Counted from the first letter of the stretch, positions 17,791 through 26,252 are shown. The stretch: DNA of 64,000 bases from Mesorhizobium sp. SCN 65-20 (GCA_001724355.1 MEEF01000006.1:62001-126000), one strand, 5' to 3'. Notes: generated by a model not told the origin, from the sequence alone. A program made the numbers and translations.

Positions 17791-19005
17791 ATGACCGAAG
17801 TCACGGAACTCAGCAGGCCGGAAGGCGAGGCCTCCGCGATCAAGGAGGTGCTCCTCAACCTCGGCCCGCAGCATCCCAGTACGCATGGCGTGTTGCGCCT
17901 CGTGCTGGAGCTGGAGGGCGAGTATGTCGCGCGCGTCGATCCGCATATCGGCTACCTGCATCGCGGCACCGAAAAGCTGGCGGAGAGCTTCACCTACACG
18001 CAGATCTTTCCGCTGACCGACCGCCTCGATTACCTCTGCCCACCTTCGAACAACCTCGCCTTCGCGCTTGCGGTGGAGAAGCTATTGGGCATCGAGGCGC
18101 CGATCCGTGCGCAGTATATCCGCGTGTTGATGGCCGAGCTGGCGCGGATTTCCGGCCATCTGCTGATCACCGGTGCGCTGCCCATGGATCTGGGGGCCAT
18201 GACCGCGCTGCTCTACGCCATGCGCGAACGCGAAATGATCATGGACCTCCTGGAGATGGTCGCGGGGGCCCGGATGCACACCTCGTTCTGCCGGGTGGGT
18301 GGCGTGCGCGAAGACCTGCCCGCTGAGTTCTTCCCGAAGATCAGGGAATTCTGCGCCATCTTCCCGAACCGGATCCGAGACTATGAGCGGCTTATCGAAG
18401 ACAATCGGGTGTTCCTGAAGCGCACGCGGGGCGTCGGCGTGATCTCGGCCGAGGACGGCATCGATCTCGGCCTGAGCGGCCCGAACCTGCGTGCCTCGGG
18501 CGTCGACTGGGACATCCGCCGCGACGAGCCGTACGAGATTTACGACCGCCTGGAGTTCAACGTCGTCACGCGTGACGAAGGCGATTGCTACGCGCGCTGG
18601 CAGTGCCGGGTCGAAGAGATGCGCGAGAGCATGCGGATCATCGAGCAGTGTCTCGACCAGATGCCCGAGGGGCCGTTCCAGATCGATATGCCGACAGTCG
18701 CCTTTCCGGTGAACAAGGACAGGGTGCACTGTTCGATGGAAGCGCTGATCCAGCACTTCGACCTCGCTGCCTATGGCTTCAAGGTGCCAAAGGGCGAGGC
18801 GTATTCGGCGATCGAGGCGCCCAAGGGCGAACTCGGCTTCTACATCATCAGCGATGGGTCGGAAAAACCGTTCCGGATGAAGGTGAGAGCACCGTCCTTC
18901 GTCAACCTCCAGGGGCTCTTCGGGGTCAGCAACGCGCGCTACCTGGCGGACATGATCGCGGTGCTGGGCAGCCTCGACCCGGTGATGGCCGAAGTGGACA
19001 AGTAG
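17791..19005 (+). CDS. nuoD: NADH-quinone oxidoreductase subunit D
   Basis: A 404-aa subunit D (49-kDa subunit) that forms the quinone-binding site with NuoB. Visible family stretches are NLGPQHPSTHGVLRL, IGYLHRGTEKL, GARMHTSFCRVGGV, and near the end KVRAPSFVNLQGL. I chose the ATG at 17791; it lacks a close ribosome binding site (the nearest GGGAG is over 20 bases upstream), so coupling to nuoC 28 bases before is likely. Confidence 0.97.
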   Translation: MTEVTELSRPEGEASAIKEVLLNLGPQHPSTHGVLRLVLELEGEYVARVDPHIGYLHRGTEKLAESFTYTQIFPLTDRLDYLCPPSNNLAFALAVEKLLGIEAPIRAQYIRVLMAELARISGHLLITGALPMDLGAMTALLYAMREREMIMDLLEMVAGARMHTSFCRVGGVREDLPAEFFPKIREFCAIFPNRIRDYERLIEDNRVFLKRTRGVGVISAEDGIDLGLSGPNLRASGVDWDIRRDEPYEIYDRLEFNVVTRDEGDCYARWQCRVEEMRESMRIIEQCLDQMPEGPFQIDMPTVAFPVNKDRVHCSMEALIQHFDLAAYGFKVPKGEAYSAIEAPKGELGFYIISDGSEKPFRMKVRAPSFVNLQGLFGVSNARYLADMIAVLGSLDPVMAEVDK

Positions 19006-19021
19006 CAGGGAGACGCCCGCG

Positions 19022-19519
19022 ATGGGCATGCGCGAGAAGATCGAAGCAGCGGCAGGGCGATATCCCGACCGGCGGTCGGCGATCATGCCCGCTTTGCTCA
19101 TCGCGCAGAAGGAGCACGGGCATCTGCCCGGCCCGGTGCTGGAGGAGGTGGCCGACGTGCTCGGCGTCGAGCGGATCTGGGTCTACGAGCTCGCGACCTT
19201 CTATACGCTCTTCCACACCGAGCCGGTGGGGATGTTCCATCTGCAACTGTGCGACAACGTCTCGTGCATGCTGCGAGGGGCGGAGGCACTGCTGGCCCAC
19301 ATGGAAGCGGTGCTGGGGATCGGGAAGGGCGGCACGACCTCCGACGGGCTGTTCACCCTGTCGACGGTCGAATGCCTCGGTGCCTGCGAGATGGCACCCG
19401 TGATGCAGGTCGGTGACGACTACCATGGCGACCTCGACGTGGCCCGCATCGACACCCTGCTGGACCACCTGCGCCGTGCAGGGTCCGGGGTACCTCTAGC
19501 CCCTCGGGCGGGAGCCTAG
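19022..19519 (+). CDS. nuoE: NADH-quinone oxidoreductase subunit E (2Fe-2S)
   Basis: A 165-aa thioredoxin-fold subunit of the NADH dehydrogenase module that binds 2Fe-2S cluster N1a. The ligands are Cys77 and Cys82 (LQLCDNVSCML) and Cys118 and Cys122 (VECLGACEMAPVMQ). The preceding CAGGGAG gives a fair ribosome binding site. The C-terminal 15 residues are variable. Confidence 0.97.
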   Translation: MGMREKIEAAAGRYPDRRSAIMPALLIAQKEHGHLPGPVLEEVADVLGVERIWVYELATFYTLFHTEPVGMFHLQLCDNVSCMLRGAEALLAHMEAVLGIGKGGTTSDGLFTLSTVECLGACEMAPVMQVGDDYHGDLDVARIDTLLDHLRRAGSGVPLAPRAGA

Positions 19520-19523
19520 TGCC

Positions 19524-20789
19524 GTGTCGGAACGGGTGCTTCTCAGGAACGTGGACGTGCCGGACGGCCATCTGATCTCGGCCTATGAGGCCGGTGGCGG
19601 CTACCGGGCGCTGGCGAAGGCACTGCGTGAGCATACCCCCGACGAGATCATCGAACTGGTCAAGAACTCCAACCTGCGCGGTCGCGGCGGCGCCGGGTTC
19701 CCGACGGGCATGAAATGGAGCTTCGTACCCAAGCAGGCAAACAAGCCCAAATATCTGTGCTGCAACGCCGACGAGGGCGAGCCGGGCACCTTCAAGGACC
19801 GCATCATCATGGAGCGCGATCCGCACCAGTTGATCGAGGGGATGGCGATCAGCGCCTACGCGATCGGTGCGGAAACCGCCTATGTCTATGTTCGCGGGGA
19901 ATACGTGTTGGCGATCCGGCGGCTGGAGCAGGCGATCGCGGAGGCACATGCCAAAGGGTATCTGGGAACGCGCATCCTGGGGGCGGATTTCAACTTCACC
20001 GTCCACGTCCATTGCGGCGCCGGCGCCTATATATGCGGCGAAGAGACGGCCATGCTCGACTCGCTCGAAGGCAAGCGGGCGCAGCCGCGCCTCAAGCCGC
20101 CGTTCCCCGCGGTCGCGGGGCTCTATGCCAGCCCGACCGTAATCAACAACGTCGAGACCCTGGTCTGCGTGCCGCATATCGTGAGCCGCGGAGCCGACTG
20201 GTTCCGTGGCATCGGCCCGGACAAGAGCCCCGGCCCGAAGCTCTATTGCGTGAGCGGGCAGGTGCGCAGGCCGGGCCTCTACGAGCTGCCGATGGGCATA
20301 CCGTTGCGCGAACTGGTCGACGAGCATGCCGGAGGGGCGTTGCAGGGGCGCAAGGTCAAGGCAGTGATCCCCGGCGGGGTCTCGGCGTCGGTCATCCCCG
20401 AGAGCGGACTGGACGTCCGGATGGATTTCGATTCCCTGGCCGCAGTCGGCTCGATGCTGGGCTCGGCCGGGGTGATCGTGATCGACGACACGACCTGCAT
20501 GGTGAAGGTCGCAACCCGCATCGTCGAGTTCTTCCACCATGAATCCTGCGGCAAGTGCACCCCCTGCCGCGAAGGGCTTAACTGGGTCTTCAAGGTGCTG
20601 CGCCGGATCGAGGCGGGGCAGGGCGCGCCCGACGACATCGAACAGTTGCAGGGGCTCTGCAAGGGCATCTTCGGCAACACCTTCTGCGCGCTGGGCGATG
20701 GTGCGGCGATGGGCTTGCGGGCGGCACTGGCGCATTTCGAGCACGAGTTCACCGCCCATATCGAGGAGCACAGGTGCCCCTTCCATTGA
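19524..20789 (+). CDS. nuoF: NADH-quinone oxidoreductase subunit F (FMN, 4Fe-4S)
   Basis: A 421-aa NADH-binding subunit carrying FMN and 4Fe-4S cluster N3. It shows the glycine-rich FMN/NADH motif GRGGAGFPTGMKWSFVP and CNADEGEPGTFKDR, and the cluster ligands Cys342, Cys345 and Cys348 (ESCGKCTPCREG) with the fourth in GNTFCALGDG. The start is GTG at 19524, with GGGAG upstream. The presence of E, F and G means this complex can take electrons directly from NADH. Confidence 0.97.
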   Translation: MSERVLLRNVDVPDGHLISAYEAGGGYRALAKALREHTPDEIIELVKNSNLRGRGGAGFPTGMKWSFVPKQANKPKYLCCNADEGEPGTFKDRIIMERDPHQLIEGMAISAYAIGAETAYVYVRGEYVLAIRRLEQAIAEAHAKGYLGTRILGADFNFTVHVHCGAGAYICGEETAMLDSLEGKRAQPRLKPPFPAVAGLYASPTVINNVETLVCVPHIVSRGADWFRGIGPDKSPGPKLYCVSGQVRRPGLYELPMGIPLRELVDEHAGGALQGRKVKAVIPGGVSASVIPESGLDVRMDFDSLAAVGSMLGSAGVIVIDDTTCMVKVATRIVEFFHHESCGKCTPCREGLNWVFKVLRRIEAGQGAPDDIEQLQGLCKGIFGNTFCALGDGAAMGLRAALAHFEHEFTAHIEEHRCPFH

Positions 20790-20807
20790 GAAGGCCGCGA
20801 GGAAGCG

Positions 20808-23372
20808 ATGGTACGCGTCACGATCGACGATCATGAACTCGAAGTGGAGGCAGGCTCCACGATCCTGCAAGCCGCCCAATCGCTCGGCATCGAGATCCCG
20901 ACCTTCTGCTACATGAAGCGCCTGCCGCCGCTTGCCTCCTGCCGCATGTGCCTGGTGGAGATCGCCGGGCTGAGGCGGCTTCAGCCCGCCTGTGCGACTG
21001 CCGTGGCAGATGGCATGGCGGTGCGGACGAACACGCCGCTGATCGAGGAGACGCGCTCCTCGATGCTCGACATGCTGCTTGCCAACCATCCCCTCGATTG
21101 CCCGGTCTGCGACAAGGGCGGCGAGTGCGAGCTTCAGGACATGGTGATGGCCTACGGGCCGCGCCGAAGCGGGTTCCGGGATCCCAAGCGCGTGTTCCAC
21201 TCGCACGACATCCGCCTCAGCCCGGTCATCATCATGAACGTCAATCGCTGCATCCAGTGCCAGCGTTGCGTGCGCATGTGCGAGGAGGTGGTAGGCGCGG
21301 TAGCCCTCGGCACCGTCGAGAAGGGCATGGACACTGCCGTCACGGGCTTCGAGGGCAGTCTCGCCAGTTGCGACCAGTGCGGCAATTGCGTCGAGGTCTG
21401 CCCCGTCGGCGCGCTGATGAGCTTCCCCTACCGCTACAAGGCGCGGCCCTGGGACCTGGTGGAAACGGACACGGTCTGCCCGCATTGCGGCACCGGCTGC
21501 CAGCTCACCGTGGGTTCCCGCAAGGGCGAGTTCATGCGGGTCCGCTCCAAGGAGGAGCACGGGGTCAATCGCGAAACGCTCTGCGTGCGCGGCCGCTTCG
21601 GCCTCGACTTCGTGGCGAGCCGGGATCGCATCAGGTCGCCGATGATCCGCCGCGACGGCGCGCTGGCGCCGATCTCCTGGGACGAGGCGGGTGCCTATCT
21701 TCGCCGGCGCCTGTCGGAGGTCGGAGAGAAGAGTGCTGGCGGGCTGGTTTCGCCCCGCCTGCCCAACGAGGTGATCTACCAGTTCCAGAAGCTGATGCGC
21801 ACGGTGTTCCGCACCAACAGCGTCGATTGTTCGTCGCGCTGGGTGATGCCTTTCGACATGCTTGGTCCGTTGGCCCGCTTCTACACCCGCGCCCCGCTGC
21901 AGGAGGTGCTGGGCAGTGACCGCGTGCTCGTCGTCGGCGGCAACGTGACGGAGGAAAACCCGGTCACCGAATATCTGCTGCGGGACAGCGTGCGGCGGCG
22001 TCGGGTCCAACTCCTCATACTTTCGGCGCGGCCGTCGCGGCTGGACGCCGATGCCCGCGCGGTGCTGCGCGTGCGGCCGGGCGCCGAGACGGTAGCCCTT
22101 GCCGCTGTGCTGGCCGAACTCACGGCCGCAGCGGGACAAGTACCCGGTGACCACACGTCGAATGGGGGCTCGGCTGCATCTGCCGACGACGGACGGCAGC
22201 GCCTTGCCGCAGCACTTCTCGACGGCAAGAGAGCCACGGTTTTCGTCAGCGTCGACCTGCTGAGATCGCCGCAATCGCGCGCAACGCTGCAACAGCTGGA
22301 CAGCCTCCTGCAGCTCCTTCAAGCTCTGGGCAAGAACCCGCAGATGCAGTTCCTTTTCGACCGCGCCAACCAGCTGGGCGCGTGGGACATGGGAGCCCTG
22401 CCGATGGCTTTTCCCGGCTGGCGGGACGTTGCCGACAGTACGGCGCGCGCGAGCCTGGAGCAGGCCTGGAGGGCTGAAGTTTCCGCAGTTCCGGGAGCGG
22501 ATTTCGGCGCCATGCTCGATCTCTGCGAGCAGGGCCGGATGGGCGCGCTCTACATCGTGGGAAGCGATCCGCTGGCGTCGTTTCCCGACCGCGGCCTCGT
22601 GCAGCGGGGGCTCGGTGCCGCCGATCTTCTGATCGTGCAGGATGCCTATCTCACGGAGACTGCTGCCCTTGCCGATGTCGTCCTGCCTGCCTCTGGCTAC
22701 GGCGAAGAGACCGGGACGTTCACCAGCAATGAGGGCCGCGTCCAGAAAATCTCCAAGTTCCGCGAGCCTCCTTTCGAGGCACGTAACAACCTGACGATTT
22801 TCGATTTCGTCGCCACCCTTCGCGACAAGGTCCTGCAGCCATCGTCGCCGGACGAGGTCTTCGACGAGATCGCCCGGCTCGTACCCGCCTACCAGGGATT
22901 GACGCGGCAGGAACTCGGCCCGGATGGCGCTTTCACCAAGGCAGCGCCGGTGTCGCCCGCCGCAGGCGGCGCGGTCTCGCCGCCGCCCCAAGACGTCGGC
23001 AACGGGCTCGTTCTGGTCACCGGCAACGGCCTGTTCCATAACGGCTACCTTTCCGAGCGTTCTGAGATACTGAACACGGTCGCCGACGAGCCGTATGTGG
23101 AAATGAGTTCGCAGGATGCCAGCCGGCTCGGCTTGATCGACGGCAGTCCGGTGGTGGTGCGCTCGGCCAGGAGCGAACTGACGGCCAAGCTCAAGGTCAA
23201 CCGGCATTTCCCGGAGGGCCTGGTCTTCGTGCCGGAGAACTACATCGCGTTGCGCCTCAACGCGCTGATGAGGCGGGGCGAATATCCGTGCCCGGTCGAG
23301 ATAGAGCCGGCGCACACCAGTCTAACCGCGGCCGCCGCGGCCGGGACACGCCCCTTGGAGTTGGATATTTGA
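20808..23372 (+). CDS. nuoG: NADH-quinone oxidoreductase subunit G
   Basis: An 854-aa subunit with an N-terminal 2Fe-2S ferredoxin domain (CYMKRLPPLASCRMCLVEI), the His/Cys cluster N5 site (HPLDCPVCDKGGECELQDM) and the N4 site (CIQCQRCVRMCEEVV, CDQCGNCVEVCPVG). It also has the extra N7 site Cys224, Cys227, Cys231 and Cys259 (CPHCGTGCQLTVG, LCVRGRFG). A degenerate molybdopterin-oxidoreductase domain follows. The N7 cysteines and the length are like E. coli NuoG and unlike the shorter NuoG of the usual rhizobial, mitochondrion-like complex I. It has a GAGGA ribosome binding site. Confidence 0.96.
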   Translation: MVRVTIDDHELEVEAGSTILQAAQSLGIEIPTFCYMKRLPPLASCRMCLVEIAGLRRLQPACATAVADGMAVRTNTPLIEETRSSMLDMLLANHPLDCPVCDKGGECELQDMVMAYGPRRSGFRDPKRVFHSHDIRLSPVIIMNVNRCIQCQRCVRMCEEVVGAVALGTVEKGMDTAVTGFEGSLASCDQCGNCVEVCPVGALMSFPYRYKARPWDLVETDTVCPHCGTGCQLTVGSRKGEFMRVRSKEEHGVNRETLCVRGRFGLDFVASRDRIRSPMIRRDGALAPISWDEAGAYLRRRLSEVGEKSAGGLVSPRLPNEVIYQFQKLMRTVFRTNSVDCSSRWVMPFDMLGPLARFYTRAPLQEVLGSDRVLVVGGNVTEENPVTEYLLRDSVRRRRVQLLILSARPSRLDADARAVLRVRPGAETVALAAVLAELTAAAGQVPGDHTSNGGSAASADDGRQRLAAALLDGKRATVFVSVDLLRSPQSRATLQQLDSLLQLLQALGKNPQMQFLFDRANQLGAWDMGALPMAFPGWRDVADSTARASLEQAWRAEVSAVPGADFGAMLDLCEQGRMGALYIVGSDPLASFPDRGLVQRGLGAADLLIVQDAYLTETAALADVVLPASGYGEETGTFTSNEGRVQKISKFREPPFEARNNLTIFDFVATLRDKVLQPSSPDEVFDEIARLVPAYQGLTRQELGPDGAFTKAAPVSPAAGGAVSPPPQDVGNGLVLVTGNGLFHNGYLSERSEILNTVADEPYVEMSSQDASRLGLIDGSPVVVRSARSELTAKLKVNRHFPEGLVFVPENYIALRLNALMRRGEYPCPVEIEPAHTSLTAAAAAGTRPLELDI

Positions 23373-23587
23373 AGGGGAGTTGTCCCTTGAGCGAGGGGGC
23401 GAGTCGCCACAGATACTTGAGATGCAAAAGCGCAAGCGGAAGGGCCTGGTGCCCAGGCGGCGACAACAGCGCAGGGCCACCAGCGGGATGGTGGCGACAG
23501 GCAACGAGCGCCTTGCCGCACAACTGCGCAGGATCCTGGGCACCCACTACATGAACAGGTTCCAGTGCCGAAGACAGGGAGGAAAGT

Positions 23588-23941
23588 ATGGCTGAAGGTT
23601 TGGCCCAGAAGGTCTGCACGCCTTGCCAAGGCGGGGTTCCACCGCTGACACCGGAGGAAGCCGGAAGCTACCTGTCCCAGACGCCAGGCTGGGAACTGAA
23701 GGACGACGGCCGCTGGCTGCGCCGCGAGTTCAAGTTCGCGAATTTCCGGGGCGCGCAGGATTTCATCGACAAGGTGGGGCGATTGGCCGAAGAACAAGGC
23801 CACCATCCAGACCTCTGTTTCGGCTGGGGCTACGCCACCATCTCGCTGCAGACCCACAAGATCGGAGGCCTGCACGAGAACGACTTCATCATGGCGGGCA
23901 AGATTGGTGAGTTGGCGGACCTGGGTGCGCGGGACGCGTGA
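23588..23941 (+). CDS. phhB: 4a-hydroxytetrahydrobiopterin dehydratase (pterin carbinolamine dehydratase)
   Basis: A 117-aa protein of the PCD/DCoH family, which dehydrates 4a-hydroxytetrahydropterin to quinonoid dihydropterin. The active-site histidines are His72, His73 and His90 in EEQGHHPDLCFGWGYATISL and QTHKIGGLHENDF. A strong GGGAGGAAAG ribosome binding site precedes the ATG. It sits between the two strands of the nuo cluster with no aromatic hydroxylase nearby, so its role here could be molybdopterin- or pterin-related recycling; that is inference. Confidence 0.93.
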   Translation: MAEGLAQKVCTPCQGGVPPLTPEEAGSYLSQTPGWELKDDGRWLRREFKFANFRGAQDFIDKVGRLAEEQGHHPDLCFGWGYATISLQTHKIGGLHENDFIMAGKIGELADLGARDA

Positions 23942-23983
23942 TCGCGCGACCTCCAGATACCGTCGTCAAACCGGATCTGTCGC

Positions 23984-24088
23984 ATGGCCGATCTTGTCCA
24001 GCCGAGACTCGTCAACGAGCCATTCTCCGATCCCGTCCTGTATCTCGACTTCCGGTTCCGACGCCGTGCTTTGCTGTTCGACCTGGCG
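23984..24088 (+). pseudogene. 5' remnant of an MBL-fold metallo-hydrolase (ribonuclease Z-like) gene
   Basis: The first 34 or so codons from the ATG at 23984 read as [18 protein letters not shown] followed by [16 protein letters not shown]. This matches, from memory, the N-terminal start of a widespread ribonuclease Z-like MBL-fold family, where it would normally go on to a GD and then an HxHxDH metal site. Here the similarity stops near 24086 and the frame soon runs antisense into the CBS-domain gene. No HxHxDH follows. I read it as a gene truncated at a rearrangement point. Confidence 0.6.
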
Positions 24089-24098
24089 CGGACGCGAG

Positions 24099-24539
24099 TC
24101 AATGATAGCCGGTGCCGGCGATATAGTCGTGCAGCACCTGCTCGTTGCGCAGGGATTCGTCGAGCCGGTGCTTGACCACGTCGCCGATGCTGACCACTCC
24201 GGCGATGGCCTTGCCTTCGAGTACCAGCACATGACGCGTCCGCTGCTTGGTCATGATCGCCATGACGAGCGGCAGCCCGTCGCGGGCCGAGCAGGTGGCG
24301 ACGTTGCGGTTCATGATGTCGGCGACAGCCATCAGCGGTGCGGCGGCTCCATGTTCGGCCACCGCGTTGCAGCAGTCCCGCTCGGAGAGGCTGCCGAGAT
24401 ATTCTCCTGCAACCCGGTTGACGACGACGAAGCCGATGTTGCTGTCGCGGAACAGCCGTAGCACCTCCACGACTGTCGTTTCAGGGGCGACCGAGACGAC
24501 CCCGGGCGCTTTCGTCTTCAGGATTTCGCCTACAAGCAT
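24099..24539 (-). CDS. CBS-domain pair protein
   Basis: A 146-aa protein made of two CBS domains (about residues 8-60 and 73-130), with stretches such as [18 protein letters not shown] and [23 protein letters not shown] pairs bind adenine nucleotides and usually act as energy or redox sensors. The ATG at 24539 has a GGAGG ribosome binding site. It lies 38 bases downstream of nuoI on the same strand, so nuoH-nuoI-CBS form one short leftward operon. A role in sensing nucleotide state near complex I is only suggested by position. Confidence 0.88.
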   Translation of the reverse strand: MLVGEILKTKAPGVVSVAPETTVVEVLRLFRDSNIGFVVVNRVAGEYLGSLSERDCCNAVAEHGAAAPLMAVADIMNRNVATCSARDGLPLVMAIMTKQRTRHVLVLEGKAIAGVVSIGDVVKHRLDESLRNEQVLHDYIAGTGYH

Positions 24540-24577
24540 GTGCACCTCCCGCCCGCCAACCGGCGGATCGGACGCCG

Positions 24578-25144
24578 TCACCTCCGCCGGATGTTCCGCC
24601 ACCAGTTGTAGCCTTGCGTGCCCGTGGCCTCGACGCGCACATCCTGTCCGGCCTGGAACTGCGCGGCGACCACGGCGCCCCCGCTGACCGCCTTGCCCGG
24701 CTTGGCAAGCAGGTCGTCGCGCCCCACGACAAGGTCGTCGGAAGAGAAGCTCGAGAATTCGTATTGCTGGCCGAGCGCGATCGCATCCGCCGGGCAGGCA
24801 TCCTCGCACAGCCCGCAGAACAGGCAGCGGCTCATGTCGATCTCGAATTTCGCAGGCCGCCGGTTGCCCTTGTCATCCTCGTAGGGGACGACCTCGATGC
24901 AATAGCAGGGGCAGATCCGCGCGCAGAGTTCGCAGGCCACGCATTTGATCTCGCCCTCGGCGTCGCGCTTCAGGAAATGGTGTCCGCGATAGCGCTGGTA
25001 GGGGAGCCATTTCTCCTTGTCCGGATATTGCATGGTCACGGTCCGGGAGAACATGTAGCTGAACGTCAGCGCCAACGCGCTGCCGAGATCGGCGAAGTAA
25101 GCCCAGCCGATCCACTTTCCACCACTGTCCAACACACGCGACAT
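24578..25144 (-). CDS. nuoI: NADH-quinone oxidoreductase subunit I (two 4Fe-4S clusters)
   Basis: A 188-aa ferredoxin-like subunit carrying clusters N6a and N6b. Ligands are Cys68, Cys71, Cys74 and Cys78 (CVACELCARICPCYCIEV) and Cys107, Cys110, Cys113 and Cys117 (CLFCGLCEDACPADAI). The C-terminal 40 residues after the second cluster are longer than the core family. It is on the minus strand, opposite to nuoA-G, 30 bases after nuoH. Together with nuoH it supplies the two subunits missing from the plus-strand set. Confidence 0.96.
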   Translation of the reverse strand: MSRVLDSGGKWIGWAYFADLGSALALTFSYMFSRTVTMQYPDKEKWLPYQRYRGHHFLKRDAEGEIKCVACELCARICPCYCIEVVPYEDDKGNRRPAKFEIDMSRCLFCGLCEDACPADAIALGQQYEFSSFSSDDLVVGRDDLLAKPGKAVSGGAVVAAQFQAGQDVRVEATGTQGYNWWRNIRRR

Positions 25145-25174
25145 CGCCGTCTCGCCATGGAACAGGCCATGGGC

Positions 25175-26161
25175 CTATAGGAAGGCAATACCCGTCACGA
25201 TTATGTTCGCCAGAGAGAGTGGAAGCAAGACTTTCCACCCGATCGCCATCAACTGGTCGTAGCGGTAGCGCGGGAACGTGAAGCGGAACCAGATGAACAG
25301 GTAGATGAAGAACGCTACCTTGATCAGGAACCACAGGATCGGCGGCAGCGGGATCAGGACGCCGTTCCAGCCGCCGAAGAACAGCACCACCGAGAGCACC
25401 GAGATCAGCAGCATGATGGCGTATTCGCTGACCATGAAGAACGCGAAGCGGATGCCGCTGTATTCGGTGTGGAAGCCGGCACCCAGGTCGCCTTCCGCTT
25501 CCGAAAGGTCGAAGGGGATGCGCTGGGCCTCGGCGAGGCCCGCGATGAAGAACACGAAGAAGCCGATCGGCTGGTAGACGATGAACCAGACATCGGATTG
25601 CGCGCGCACGATGTCGAGCAGGCTCATGGATTGCGCCAGCATCACGACGCCGATCACCGCGAACCCCATCGGGATCTCGTAGCTGATCATCTGGGCGCAG
25701 GTCCTGAGGCTGCCGAGCACGGCGTATTTGCTGTTTGCGGCCCATCCGCCGAAGATGACGCCGTAGACCTCTATGCCGATGACCGCCAGGATGAAGAGCA
25801 GCGCCACGTTCATGTTCGAGGCATAGAGCGTGATCTCGTTGCCGAGCACGGAGACGCTTTCCCCGAAGGGGATTGCGACGAACACCACGAAGGGCGGTGC
25901 AAGGGCGAGGACGGGCGCCAGCTTGAACAGCAGCCGGTCGGCGTCGGCCGGAATGTGATCCTCTTTCGTCAGCAGCTTGATGCCGTCCGCCACCGGCTGC
26001 AGCAATCCGTGCCAGCCCACCCGCATCGGGCCCATCCGCTGCTGCATGTGCCCGGCGACCTTGCGTTCGAGCCAGGTCAGCGGCAACGGCAACAAAAGCA
26101 GCGCCGCGATCAGGATCGCGACCTTGAGGGCGATGAGGCCAAGGGCGACGAGAAGCTCCAT
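25175..26161 (-). CDS. nuoH: NADH-quinone oxidoreductase subunit H
   Basis: A 328-aa membrane subunit with about eight helices that connects the quinone site to the pumps. Family stretches include TWLERKVAGHMQQRMGP, GIKLLTKEDHIPADAD, YEIPMGFAVIGV and EAQRIPFDLSEAEGDLGAG. I chose the ATG at 26161 (MELLVALG); a TTG at 26200 would add 13 residues lacking hydrophobic or conserved character. The ribosome binding site is weak. It is first in the inverted nuoH-nuoI-CBS operon. Confidence 0.96.
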   Translation of the reverse strand: MELLVALGLIALKVAILIAALLLLPLPLTWLERKVAGHMQQRMGPMRVGWHGLLQPVADGIKLLTKEDHIPADADRLLFKLAPVLALAPPFVVFVAIPFGESVSVLGNEITLYASNMNVALLFILAVIGIEVYGVIFGGWAANSKYAVLGSLRTCAQMISYEIPMGFAVIGVVMLAQSMSLLDIVRAQSDVWFIVYQPIGFFVFFIAGLAEAQRIPFDLSEAEGDLGAGFHTEYSGIRFAFFMVSEYAIMLLISVLSVVLFFGGWNGVLIPLPPILWFLIKVAFFIYLFIWFRFTFPRYRYDQLMAIGWKVLLPLSLANIIVTGIAFL

Positions 26162-26194
26162 TCGGCGGCACCATGAGGCGACGGCATGCGCCGT

Positions 26195-26209
26195 AGCCAA
26201 CTGTTGGCT
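26195..26209. repeat. Short palindrome upstream of nuoH
   Basis: AGCCAA-CTG-TTGGCT is a perfect 6-base inverted repeat with a 3-base centre. It lies 34 bases upstream of the chosen nuoH start, where a repressor or activator of the nuoH-nuoI-CBS operon could bind. It is short and could be chance. Confidence 0.35.
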
Positions 26210-26252
26210 GCGGCCAAGAACCCGGCGAGGTTCGGCCGGTTCGCAACCGAAG

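Noticed and set aside
19353..23315. A 1320-codon open frame on the minus strand across nuoF and nuoG, and similar long antisense frames (for example 28327-30480 and 11390-13306)
   Set aside because: They are codon-bias shadows of strongly conserved genes on the plus strand in GC-rich DNA, rich in Arg, His and Gln with no recognisable domains.
23380..23595. Short plus-strand frame of 71 codons between nuoG and phhB
   Set aside because: Basic low-complexity translation, no ribosome binding site, and it overlaps the well-supported phhB start.
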